A DNA stretch of 64,000 bases from DATJHM01 sp963777355 (GTDB lineage Bacteria; Chloroflexota; Ktedonobacteria; Ktedonobacterales; Ktedonobacteraceae), in assembly GCA_963777355.1 (NCBI GenBank), contig CAVZQK010000031.1, forward strand, positions 45,790 through 109,789, in the 5' to 3' direction. Shown here piece by piece: positions 18,276 to 26,182 of the stretch. Each line of letters opens with the position of its first letter. Positions within the stretch are counted from its first letter, which is position 1. Position numbers and translations under genes: made by a program. The notes beneath the pieces are model-generated. The model worked only from the letters and a program-made list of their open reading frames with translations. It was not told the DNA's origin and did no database searches.

Positions 18276-19061
18276 ATGTCTAAATTTTTGCGCCTGTTAC
18301 TCTTTGCGCTTTTTGCGCTTTTCTGTTTTGCCTATCCTTTCGCTGTGATCGGGATTGCTTTTAATGTCCGCCCTCCTTTCTCTCTGGATTGGGCTGGCAG
18401 TGCGCTTCTTTTTGTTGAAGGAAGTTTGTTGCTTGTTGCTGCCATGCTTGCTTATAACTCACTTCGCGCCCTGCTTCCTGGCCTTCTCGTCATTCTCCTC
18501 TCCTATGCCATTGAGGCTCTTGGTGTGAATACTGGCTTTCCTTTTGGTGCTTATCTTTATACCCCTATTCTCTTTCCGCGTCTCCCCGGAAGCGTTCCTC
18601 TGGCTGTGATGTTTGCCTGGGTCCTCATCATTTTTGGTTCCTATAGCTGGATTACACAGAGAAAAGGATCTCTCGGCCTGCCTGGCACGCTCCTGGCTGC
18701 CTTACTCGCTATGCTGCTCGATCTTGCCATTGAGCCAGTAGCCTTTCACGTCGTCAACTACTGGCAATGGCTAAATCCTGGTCCGCTCAATTACTACGGC
18801 GTACCCTTCGCAAATTTCGTTGCCTGGTTCGTTGTCTCCTGGCTGCTGCTCTTGCTCGTCGATGCCCTCTTCTCTCGTATCCCCACTAGACTTCTGCATG
18901 CCTCTCGCCTCTCGTTACTTGCCCCTCGCCTTCTTTTCTTTGCCAGCCTCTTTATGTTCGGCCTCGTCGATCTAACCCACGGCTATTATCTCGCTTCCCT
19001 CATCGCTCTCCTCACTAGTGCTTCCCTCTGGTTCCTACGCTCACCGTTATCCCAAAAATAG
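18276..19061 (+). CDS. cruF: CruF-like carotenoid 1',2'-hydratase
   Basis: Multi-pass membrane protein (about seven hydrophobic segments in 261 aa) of the DUF422/CruF family, which adds water across the psi end of carotenes before glycosylation. Typical stretches: ALGVNTGFPFGAYLYTP, LAVMFAWVLIIFGSY, DLAIEPVAFHVVNYWQW and YYGVPFANFVAWF, carrying the conserved acidic and His residues. Nearby on the opposite strand are a CruC-like glycosyltransferase and a CruD-like acyltransferase, and 4 kb downstream a CrtI-type desaturase. Together they predict an acylated carotenoid glycoside of the kind known from Chloroflexus and Chlorobi. Confidence 0.85.
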   Translation: MSKFLRLLLFALFALFCFAYPFAVIGIAFNVRPPFSLDWAGSALLFVEGSLLLVAAMLAYNSLRALLPGLLVILLSYAIEALGVNTGFPFGAYLYTPILFPRLPGSVPLAVMFAWVLIIFGSYSWITQRKGSLGLPGTLLAALLAMLLDLAIEPVAFHVVNYWQWLNPGPLNYYGVPFANFVAWFVVSWLLLLLVDALFSRIPTRLLHASRLSLLAPRLLFFASLFMFGLVDLTHGYYLASLIALLTSASLWFLRSPLSQK

Positions 19062-19125
19062 CCGTAGAAGCGCGTCTCCTCATCAAAAATGTGCCTGCTC
19101 CCTTTCATGCTTTCATGGACGAAAC

Positions 19126-19155
19126 TTGACAATTATACGGGCGATACTCTATAAT
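19126..19155 (+). promoter_or_regulatory. Consensus sigma-70 promoter
   Basis: TTGACA at 19126-19131 and TATAAT at 19150-19155, both perfect, with an 18 bp spacer. A ribosome site GGGAGAG and an ATG follow ~50 bp downstream at the transposase remnant (19204). It is probably the element's own promoter and may now read through into the ChW gene. Confidence 0.7.
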
Positions 19156-19203
19156 CGAGTAGAAAAATTGTGCTATTGGCTTCTTTTATATGGGAGAGCT
19201 CTC

Positions 19204-19310
19204 ATGATGGTAGAACAGCTTGTCCCGCTTATACCCCTTTCAGAGGACCAACGAGCATAAGCATACACCCGCTTTGCCATCATTCGGCCAGCCCTGGAAG
19301 TCGGAGATAA
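19204..19310 (+). pseudogene. N-terminal remnant of a transposase/integrase-like gene
   Basis: Starts MMVEQLVPLIPLSEDQRA, then an in-frame TAA, then continues AYTRFAIIRPALEVGDN in the same frame before stopping at the edge of repeat element C. The phrase pattern (LSE-Q-A-A--RF-I-RP-LE-G) matches the N terminus of helix-turn-helix transposases common in Ktedonobacteria, with a Gln codon mutated to stop. A perfect promoter and a ribosome site precede it. Only ~35 codons remain. Family assignment (Mu/IS481-like) is from memory of sequence patterns. Confidence 0.5.
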
Positions 19311-19433
19311 CCTAGTGCAAATCCACTAGACCTTTTCGGATTCGTGGGGTATACTCTCTGCGGTTGGAGTGAGCTGGGAGGCCGAGAGCTGGATTCTGCA
19401 TTCTGTGGTCCGCTTTGAGGATACTGCACTAGG
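19311..19433. repeat. Structured repeat element, copy C
   Basis: The 123 bp copy related to A and B. Shared blocks: GTGCAAATCCACTAGACCTTTTCG at the left (two parts: GTGCAAATCCAC, TAGACCTTTTCG) and CTTTGAGGATACTG at the right. Here the ends are perfect 9 bp inverted repeats, CCTAGTGCA and TGCACTAGG, extended by ATCC/GGAT. The internal stem is CTCTC/GAGAG, different from A and B but paired. A promoter-like TAGACC-17 bp-TATACT lies inside. It abuts the transposase remnant and lies ~230 bp upstream of the ChW gene. Confidence 0.65.
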
Positions 19434-19661
19434 CACAAATAGCACATACCTACCGTTGCTAAGAGCGTACTATCCAGCGTTTCTGCTTTTCTGAACTCAG
19501 TTTCACCTCTACCCTGTCGTTTTGTGGCTCGTCGTATTTGTAGGATGGTGTTTTGTAAGATTACGCCTGGATGCCAAGCATCGGCGCAGACATCTGCATA
19601 ATGGTGGCAACAACGTTGTTCGTCACCACGGGATTCTGTTTGTGCGAAAGGAAGGTTTGTA

Positions 19662-20204
19662 ATGGCTCAATTCACTAACCAACATTCTGGCTGGCGTAGG
19701 TTTCTTCTTCGCTTGTGTGTCAGTCTGGCTTTCATCGCGATAGGTCTCTTCACCAGCATCTTTGGCTTGATACCGCAGGCTAGCGCAAGGCCCGTGTCAG
19801 GCGTCTGCTATCAGGCACATGTTCAGAACATTGGCTGGCAAAATGGCGTGTGCAATGGTCAGACCGCAGGCACAACCGGACAAAGTCTGCGTATGGAAGC
19901 GCTTCGTATCTGGTTGGTTCGCCTGCCCCCCAGGATTGGGGTCTGCTATCAGGCGCACGTTCAGAATATTGGCTGGCAGGGCTGGGTCTGCAATGGTCAG
20001 CAAGCGGGGACAACCGGACAAAGCCTGCGCATGGAGGCTATTCGCATTCGCTTAATCAATGCCCCTCCTCATTGGAGCATCTGCTATCAGGCCCATGTTC
20101 AAAATATTGGCTGGCAAAGACTGGTATGCAATGGTCAGCAAGCGGGAACAACCGGGCAAAGCTTGCGTATGGAGGCCATCCAGATCGTCCTTGTACAACG
20201 CTAA
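19662..20204 (+). CDS. Secreted ChW-repeat protein (three repeats)
   Basis: A signal peptide (~1-42, ending QASA) is followed by three 46-residue ChW repeats beginning at Cys49, Cys95 and Cys141. Each reads CYQAHVQNIGWQ, then a second Cys 15 residues later in CNGQ, AGTTGQSLRMEA and a hydrophobic strand. ChW ('clostridial hydrophobic with conserved W') repeats are known from cell-surface proteins of clostridia and some actinobacteria. The Cys pair in every repeat is spaced for a disulfide. The protein is little more than signal peptide plus repeats, so a surface adhesin or carbohydrate binder is likely. AAGGAAGG precedes the ATG. Confidence 0.85.
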   Translation: MAQFTNQHSGWRRFLLRLCVSLAFIAIGLFTSIFGLIPQASARPVSGVCYQAHVQNIGWQNGVCNGQTAGTTGQSLRMEALRIWLVRLPPRIGVCYQAHVQNIGWQGWVCNGQQAGTTGQSLRMEAIRIRLINAPPHWSICYQAHVQNIGWQRLVCNGQQAGTTGQSLRMEAIQIVLVQR

Positions 20205-20222
20205 GCTTTAGAATCGCCAGCG

Positions 20223-20288
20223 CATTTCGGGACATTTCGGGACATTTCGGGATTTTTAGATCAATCTTGAGGCAATATTGCCTCAAGA
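20223..20288. repeat. 10 bp tandem triplet and perfect 24 bp palindrome
   Basis: CATTTCGGGA is repeated three times head to tail (20223-20252). Twelve bases later TCTTGAGGCAAT/ATTGCCTCAAGA (20265-20288) is a perfect palindrome. It begins 19 bp after the ChW stop. There is no T-run after the palindrome, so a terminator is only one option; a protein-binding site is equally possible. Confidence 0.7.
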
Positions 20289-20581
20289 TCTTGCTTACTC
20301 TGCCAATAGATATTTATGTATGGGTATATTACCCTGCATAAATTTTTTTGCTTGCCTGATCTCTCCACCACTTAAAGGTGCTTATCGTGGTAGCTCTCTG
20401 GCAATCTTCCCCCCTACATTATGCATACTGCGTAGGGTGCGCTAGCACTATCTGTCTGTGGAGATACATCTTATAACTATACTGTTTTTATCTTTCATAA
20501 GCACAAAAGAGAAACAGTCTTTTTCAAAGGAGATGAAATCAGCTCTATAAGCCATTTCTGTAGGAATGTAGTACTTTCCTT

Positions 20582-20698
20582 GTAGGGAAGATCGGCTAGG
20601 CCGTCTCCTGCTCGCCAACGATGTTCTTGCAGGAATGGATCTCCCGTAGGGGAGTGACCCGCTCGTAGGGAAGATCGGCTAGGCCGTCTCCTGCTCGC
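20582..20698. repeat. Two palindromic repeat units
   Basis: Cores at 20582 and 20664 (GTAGGGAAGATCGGCTAGGC then CGTCTCCTGCTCGCC), period 82 bp, with a conserved spacer containing TTCTTGCAGGAATGGATCTCC-like sequence also seen in the 10.8 kb array. The stem AGA-T-CGG/CCG-TCT is kept. Located between the ChW gene and the convergent glycosyltransferase gene. The preceding ~290 bp from 20,290 show no feature. Confidence 0.8.
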
Positions 20699-20781
20699 CA
20701 GCGAGCTTCTTACAGGAATGGATCTCCCCTACCACGAAACTTTGACGCAGGAGTAGGCCGTGTAGTGTTTATCGCATTTTC

Positions 20782-21982
20782 TTAATAATATCTTCCCTTC
20801 CATAGCGTGCCTACTTTTCGATAACGCCACCAGATCGAGTTGAGTAAAATCAAATTTTGTAGGATCATCGAGATTGGATGCAGCCAGCAAAATAGCAGGG
20901 CCTGCCAGCGCTCTCGCCGCGTAAAATGCAGCGCTAGCAAAATCCGCAGTAATACTGCTATCAAGTAACCCGCCCATGCCAGGACGATCAATTGGCTCTG
21001 AAATGTCACAATGGGCGCTATGCAAAGGAGAAGTACCGGAAAGACAAAAAGCAGACTATTCAATAGAATCGCTAATAGGGCAAAGGGGAGTGAGTAATTA
21101 TAGAGCGCAAAAAGGTTTTTGGAGAAACCGCTCCAGACTTCGTCAAATGAATGATACATACGGCAATAGACTTGTTCAAATGCATCTACAAAGATGATGC
21201 GTAGTCCAGCCGCTTTACAGATGCTGCGCCAGCTTGACATCTTCGAGAATTTGTCCCTTTACACTGGTATGACCATCAATCTTTGTATAGGCACGCCGTT
21301 CAAAGCAGAGTAACTGCCCATTGCCTATAGCCAGACTTGGTTCGGGCCGCTGATAAATCAGGATCACTGGCAGCAGTGTAAACATCGCAAAGTTTATCAG
21401 GGGAATGACTAGCCGCTCTCCTACGCTCTTCTGGATATAGACGGGCTGAGCTGTGAGCAGTTGCACACGATACTGCTGCATACACGCCAGGACTGCGTGG
21501 ACCATCGTTGGCGCGTGTACTGTGTCCGCATCTGTAAAGAGCAGATACTCTCCCCTCGCCTCCTGCGCCAGTTGATAGCAGGCATAATTTTTGCCGACCC
21601 AGCCAGCAGGCAGCGTACTCCCTTTGAGCAGTCGCAGTCGTCCCTTCTGCTCGTCCGGCAACTCAGCCTGCATTCGTTGCAAGATTCTGCCCGTCGCATC
21701 GCTGCTCTGATCGTCCAGGACCAATATCTCTACTTCAGGATATTCCTGCGCTAACAGTGAACGCACGCATGTTTCAATATTTTGCTCTTCATCGCGAGCC
21801 GGAACCAGAATGGAGAGCAAAGGGGTATCAGTTAGCCTCGCCGTTTGAAAGTCGCTCAGCTTGCGAAAGGTGTACAGGTTAATCACCAGAATCAGGAGGA
21901 ATATCAAAAGTATACTTATTACGCCGCAGAGGAGAATCACCGGTGGTGACTGCACATGAAGGAACTGTATCACAGTGCTCAT
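20782..21982 (-). pseudogene. CruC-like family 2 glycosyltransferase, frameshifted
   Basis: Membrane glycosyltransferase predicted to add a sugar to hydroxylated carotenoid. N-terminal TM (~15-38), then the GT2 core: LLSILVPARDEEQNIETC, VLDDQSSDATG, and the DxD motif in LLFTDADTVH. The frame breaks near 21,225 right after GQILEDVKLAQ, where homology continues as AAGLRIIFVDAFEQVYCRMY with two or three C-terminal TM helices. One base restores a ~400 aa protein, so an indel error is plausible. The start overlaps the stop of the acyltransferase gene by 4 bp. CruC identity rests on neighbours (cruF, acyltransferase) plus the GT2 fold. Confidence 0.75.
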
Positions 21983-22761
21983 TTCTTTTCTTGCCTGTTC
22001 AATGGTTTTCTCCGCAGAAATTTATCGAAGATCCTGTTAGTAGACGCTCTTCCGTGCATAATCAGGGTAAATTTTTCCAGTTTACTTGCTATAATATCTT
22101 CGCGCAGCATATCCAGTTCAGCCGTGACGCGCTCCTCCAGCCTCTGGGTACACTGCTTGAGAAAGTTCGCCGTCCGGCTCTCTTCTGCCGTAATTAGTAT
22201 CGGTTCTCCCATGCTGATAAAGAGCGCTGGCCTCTGCTCACCCAGATAGTCGATCCGTGTCGCAACGGGATAAAGATAGGCCGGTGCGCTCAGCCGACTG
22301 AGATAGGCCGCACCAGTGTAAAATACTAGTGGCCGTCTATCATTGGGAAAGATCTCTCCCTGGGGGAAGAGCCAGATCATCCGCTCAGGCCGACTTTTGA
22401 ACAGGCCTGCGGCGTAATGCAATGATTGGAGCGCCGAGCGTGTATTATGCCGGTCTACTGAGAAACAGCCCATCCAGCGGAAAAAGAAGTACCGCCGTAG
22501 TTGTGGCTCTTCCATCATTAGATAGGTATCAACGCCGAGTTGCCGTTCAATTACCGCCGCGACGTAGCCATCCCACCAGTTCGAGTGGTTGGCGCAGACG
22601 ATCATTGGTAGCTTTTTTTGCTCCTCTGTTTGCTCTCCGTATACGCGAAAAAAGATACTATCAAAGTGTTTATGTAGTGAGCTATCGACCAGCCGCCAGA
22701 CCAGAAATTGGCCGAGCGGAAATTTATAGGCGGTGATAATTGAGGAGTTGTTTTTACCCAT
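21979..22761 (-). CDS. Lysophospholipid-type acyltransferase, CruD-like
   Basis: PlsC-family acyltransferase. Motif I NHSNWWDG (His-x4-Asp), motif III FPQGEI and a Pro-containing later motif are present; 260 aa. In Chlorobi and Chloroflexi related enzymes (CruD) esterify the sugar of carotenoid glycosides. Here it is coupled by ATGA to the CruC-like glycosyltransferase and lies opposite cruF, so that role is more likely than phospholipid synthesis. No obvious cleaved signal; probably peripheral to the inner membrane. The start ATG is the first in frame. Confidence 0.75.
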   Translation of the reverse strand: MGKNNSSIITAYKFPLGQFLVWRLVDSSLHKHFDSIFFRVYGEQTEEQKKLPMIVCANHSNWWDGYVAAVIERQLGVDTYLMMEEPQLRRYFFFRWMGCFSVDRHNTRSALQSLHYAAGLFKSRPERMIWLFPQGEIFPNDRRPLVFYTGAAYLSRLSAPAYLYPVATRIDYLGEQRPALFISMGEPILITAEESRTANFLKQCTQRLEERVTAELDMLREDIIASKLEKFTLIMHGRASTNRIFDKFLRRKPLNRQEKK

Positions 22762-22845
22762 ATCTCTTTATACAACCATCATCTTACAAAGCACAGAAAC
22801 GAAGATCATCAAGCTAATTATGCAAATTGCCCCCGCGAGAATCCC

Positions 22846-22928
22846 GTAGGGCAGAGCGGCTAGCCCGTCTCCATCTGCCCGTGCGAGAATCCCGTAGGGC
22901 AGAGCGGCTAGCCCGTCTCCATCTCGCC
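22846..22928. repeat. Two palindromic repeat units, 48 bp apart
   Basis: Cores GTAGGGCAGAGCGGCTAGCC plus CGTCTCCATC.. at 22846 and 22894. The spacing is shorter than at 10.8 and 20.6 kb; the repeated flank GTGCGAGAATCCC precedes each. Located between divergent acyltransferase and desaturase genes, so promoters for both must lie around it. Confidence 0.8.
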
Positions 22929-23058
22929 TACCACTCTCCCGCCGGAAGCCTCTCTTGCAAATGTCCTCTGACCGTGTCCTAATGAAATCATAGCACAGTC
23001 AGAAACCTATTTTCTAATGCTTGCCTATCTTGTGTATAGTTATGTCGAGGGAAAATAT

Positions 23059-24676
23059 ATGCCTGAAAAGACAAATCAGATCGTAATTGTCGGTGCCGGA
23101 ATTGGCGCTCTTTCTGCCGCCATCCATCTTGCCGCCCAGGGCCACCGTGTTCAAATCTTTGAGCGCCAGGGCCAGGTTGGAGGCAAACTCAATCAGGTTA
23201 AAGCTCGATGGTTTTACCTTTGACACCGGCCCTTCATTAATCACCATGCCCTCTGTGCTTAAAGACCTTTTCTCTGCCGCTGGTCGCCGCTTAGAAGATT
23301 ATCTGGACCTTATCCCTCTCGATCTTACCTGTCGCTATTTCTATCGCGACGGCCTGACCCTCAACGCCTGGCGTGACCATACCCGCCTCGCCCAAGAGTT
23401 CGCTCATCTCAACCCTCACGATGGAGAAGCCCTGCTCCGTTTTATCTCTCACGCTCACACTATCTACCAGGCTGCCGCCGATCCCTTTCTCTATCATGCT
23501 CTGGGCAGCCCCCTACAAATTCTTGCCACCTTTATCCGTTACGTCCTTTATGGTCATCGCTCGGAAAGCATTGTACCGCAAGATTCATCCAGCACCCTTC
23601 TGACGCGTCTCCAGGCCGTTCTCGCCGCCCTCTCGCCCGCTACCTTAGATCAACTGGTCACACGCACTTTTCAGGATGAACATCTCCGCCAGCTCTTTGA
23701 CCGCTACGCCACTTATAACGGTTCTTCCCCCTATCAGGTCGGCTCAGTCTACAGCATCATCCCCTATGTAGAGCTTGCCGATGGTGGCTGGTATCCTCGT
23801 GGTGGCATCTATGCCCTCGCCGAAGCCCTGGAGAAGCTTGCCCTTGAACTTGGTGTCACCATTACCACCAGTAGCAATGTACAACGTATCCTTGTCGAGC
23901 GAGGAGAAGCGCGAGGCATCGTGCTTGCCAATGGTCGCGTCGTCCGTGCTAGCGCTGTAATCGCCAACAGCGACGTCGTTACTACCCATCGCGAACTCCT
24001 CTCCCCAACTGTACGCAAACCCCGCCAGCTCCGCCGTCTTACGGCGTTAGAGCCATCCAGCTCCGGTTTTGTCCTCCTGCTCGGTGTCAAAGGTCGCTAT
24101 TCCCAGCTCGCCCATCATAACATCTTTTTCTCAGATAACTACAAAGCCGAGTTCGCAGACCTCTTTGAGCAGCATATCCCTCTGCGCAATCCAACCATCT
24201 ACATCTGCGCAACCAGCCGTAGCGACGAAACACAGGCCCCTGCCGGACACGAAAATCTCTTCATCCTGGTCAACGCCCCCTATCTTACCTCAAAAAGCAA
24301 TTGGCAGCGTGACGCCCCATCCTACCGTGATCACATCCTGGATCTCTTAGCCAGCTATCCACAAACACACCTGGCAAATCTCCGCGAGCAGATCGTCTGC
24401 GAAGCCATCCTGACCCCAGAAGATTTCCAGCAACGTTACGGGGCCAATGCCGGATCTATCTACGGCCTCTCCTCAAACGCCCGTCTGGCCCCTTTCACCC
24501 GTCCAGGTAATCGCTCCCAAACCATCCGTAACCTCTACTTCGTCGGCGGCAGCACCCATCCAGGCGGCGGCGTCCCCCTCGTCATGCTCTCCGGCAAAAT
24601 CGTCTCCGAACTTCTATTGCAAGATCTCTCATCATCCCCTGATTATCGTGAAAAGACAAAATGGGCTGGTGGCTAG
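23059..24676 (+). pseudogene. CrtI-type carotenoid desaturase, frameshifted
   Basis: FAD-dependent desaturase of the CrtI/CrtN/CrtD family. N-terminal dinucleotide-binding fold IVIVGAGIGALSAAIHLA, then GGKLNQ; one extra A in an AAA run near 23,205 shifts the frame, and homology resumes as KLDGFTFDTGPSLITMP. The C terminus has the family signature YFVGGSTHPGGGVPLVMLSGK (two parts: YFVGGSTHPG, GGVPLVMLSGK). The repaired protein is ~538 aa, normal for CrtI. Removing one A gives a seamless protein, so homopolymer error is likely. Phytoene desaturation versus 3',4'-desaturation (CrtD) cannot be decided. Confidence 0.85.
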
Positions 24677-24699
24677 AAAGAGGGAATCCACCCTCTCGC

Positions 24700-24832
24700 T
24701 TGACAGAGACAGGTAGGGTCGGCTGTTGATCTCTGACCGCCTCGCCGAGCGATCCTCTCGCCCCCACAGCCTGGGCGCGCAATGTGGTCCCGGCGAGGGA
24801 TTTCCTCCCTTCAAAATGTATCGGGGAGAGAG
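24700..24832. repeat. Long palindromic repeat, copy 1
   Basis: About 133 bp starting just after the desaturase stop; an inverted copy lies at 41924-42058. Shared blocks include GTAGGGTCGGCTGTTGATCT, CTCGCCGAGCGATCCTCTCG and TCCCGGCGAGGGATTTCCTC. The arms CTCGCCG and CGGCGAG pair exactly. Its first third is a variant of the 35 bp unit found elsewhere. A 3'-end structure or mobile repeat is possible. Confidence 0.8.
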
Positions 24833-24868
24833 ATCCGCCTGTTTGGTTAAATAAAAAAAGAGGTAAAC

Positions 24869-25474
24869 ATGAACAAAATAGCTCCCTGGCAAGTTCTCAG
24901 AAGTACTACGACTTACGAAGATCGCTGGCTGAAAGTCCGCACCGATACCTGTAAAACTCCTCAAGGCCAGATAATCGATTCCTGGCACGTCCTGGAATGT
25001 TCAACCTGGGTCAACGTCCTCGCCCTGACTCCTACCGGACAGGTAGTATTAGTACAAGAATACCGTCACGGAGCTGGACAGGTCCTTTTCGGCTTACCAG
25101 GCGGAGCCGTGGAAGCACACGATGAACATCCACTTGCCGCCATCCAACGCGAACTGCTCGAAGAGACCGGATACGGCGGCGGACAATTTTTCGAGATCGG
25201 CTACAGTTATGCCAATCCTTCCCGCCAGAACAACATCGTCTGCTCATTCCTCGCCCTCAATGTCAGCAAATTACAAGCGCAGACTCTCGATGAAGAGGAA
25301 AACATTGATGTTGTCTTGCAAGATTTCGCAAGCTTCAGCCAGCAGGCATGGAGCGGCGAAATACCTCTACAAGCCCTCTATCTCGCTACACTCGGCTTTG
25401 CTACCCACTTTCTGCTACATAGCGATCTGCCATCACTAGAACCAATACGTACCATACTTTACTCTAGCCACTAA
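24869..25474 (+). CDS. Nudix hydrolase, ADP-sugar pyrophosphatase type
   Basis: Cleaves nucleoside diphosphates linked to another group, most likely ADP-ribose. The Nudix box reads GGAVEAHDEHPLAAIQRELLEETGY (two parts: GGAVEAHDEH, then AAIQRELLEETGY), with the RELxEE metal-binding core intact. The upstream LVQEYRHGAGQVLFGLPGG is typical of the ADP-ribose pyrophosphatase group. 201 aa, cytoplasmic. AGAGG lies 7 bp before the ATG. It stands alone after the desaturase and the long repeat. Confidence 0.88.
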   Translation: MNKIAPWQVLRSTTTYEDRWLKVRTDTCKTPQGQIIDSWHVLECSTWVNVLALTPTGQVVLVQEYRHGAGQVLFGLPGGAVEAHDEHPLAAIQRELLEETGYGGGQFFEIGYSYANPSRQNNIVCSFLALNVSKLQAQTLDEEENIDVVLQDFASFSQQAWSGEIPLQALYLATLGFATHFLLHSDLPSLEPIRTILYSSH

Positions 25475-25615
25475 AACTGGAAATGCATCAAATCGCAAGC
25501 GGTCCTAAAAGCTCCGCCTCATGTTACACTTTGTTTTTTTTCAACGACTCATTAACTGCAATTGCAATTTTAATAAAAAAGTCCTTCGCTACTGATCAGT
25601 TTAGGAAGCAAGCAT

Positions 25616-26182
25616 ATGTCGTCTGAAAAGCATCTTGCAACGTTCAACCATTCGCTTGTCGCTGACCTCTATCAACGCTATGCGCCGACTTTACTTATGT
25701 ATATTTGTCGGCAAGTCCCGCTCAGGGAAGATGCAGAGGATATCCTGCTGGAAGTATTTCAAGCAGCAGCCGAAAGCGAGATTTTGTCCTCTCTGGACGA
25801 GAGTAGACAACGCTCCTGGCTCTGGACGGTTGCTCATAATAAAGCAACCGACCATCATCGTCGCTTGCGCCGTCGCCCACTTCACTCCACTACTCTGGAG
25901 GAAGTCGAGGGAAACCTCTACGATGATGAGTCCTACGCTCCGGAGTCTGTCGCTTTACGCCAGGAAGCACATGCTGAACTGCGAATGCATCTCTCATCAC
26001 TGCCCGCGTTACAACAAGAAATCTTACGTTTGCGTTTTGCGCATGGCTTGAAAAGCAGCGAAATCGCTCAACGCTTAAATAAAAGCAACGCTGCCATTCG
26101 CGTTATGCTCTCGCGCTCTCTCAATCTTTTGCGCGCTATCTACAAACAACGCCAGGAGGATAAATTTCATGGACAGGCATAA
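25616..26182 (+). CDS. ECF-type RNA polymerase sigma factor
   Basis: Alternative sigma factor of 188 aa. Sigma region 2 (~15-85) includes YAPTLLMYICRQV, DAEDILLEVFQ and the WLWTVAHNKATDHHRR segment; region 4 (~125-178) has LPALQQEILRLRF and the helix-turn-helix LKSSEIAQRLNKSNAAIRVML. Its stop lies inside the next gene (14 bp overlap), so the two are translationally coupled and form a sigma/anti-sigma pair. It probably autoregulates, but I cannot define its -35/-10 from one promoter. Confidence 0.9.
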   Translation: MSSEKHLATFNHSLVADLYQRYAPTLLMYICRQVPLREDAEDILLEVFQAAAESEILSSLDESRQRSWLWTVAHNKATDHHRRLRRRPLHSTTLEEVEGNLYDDESYAPESVALRQEAHAELRMHLSSLPALQQEILRLRFAHGLKSSEIAQRLNKSNAAIRVMLSRSLNLLRAIYKQRQEDKFHGQA

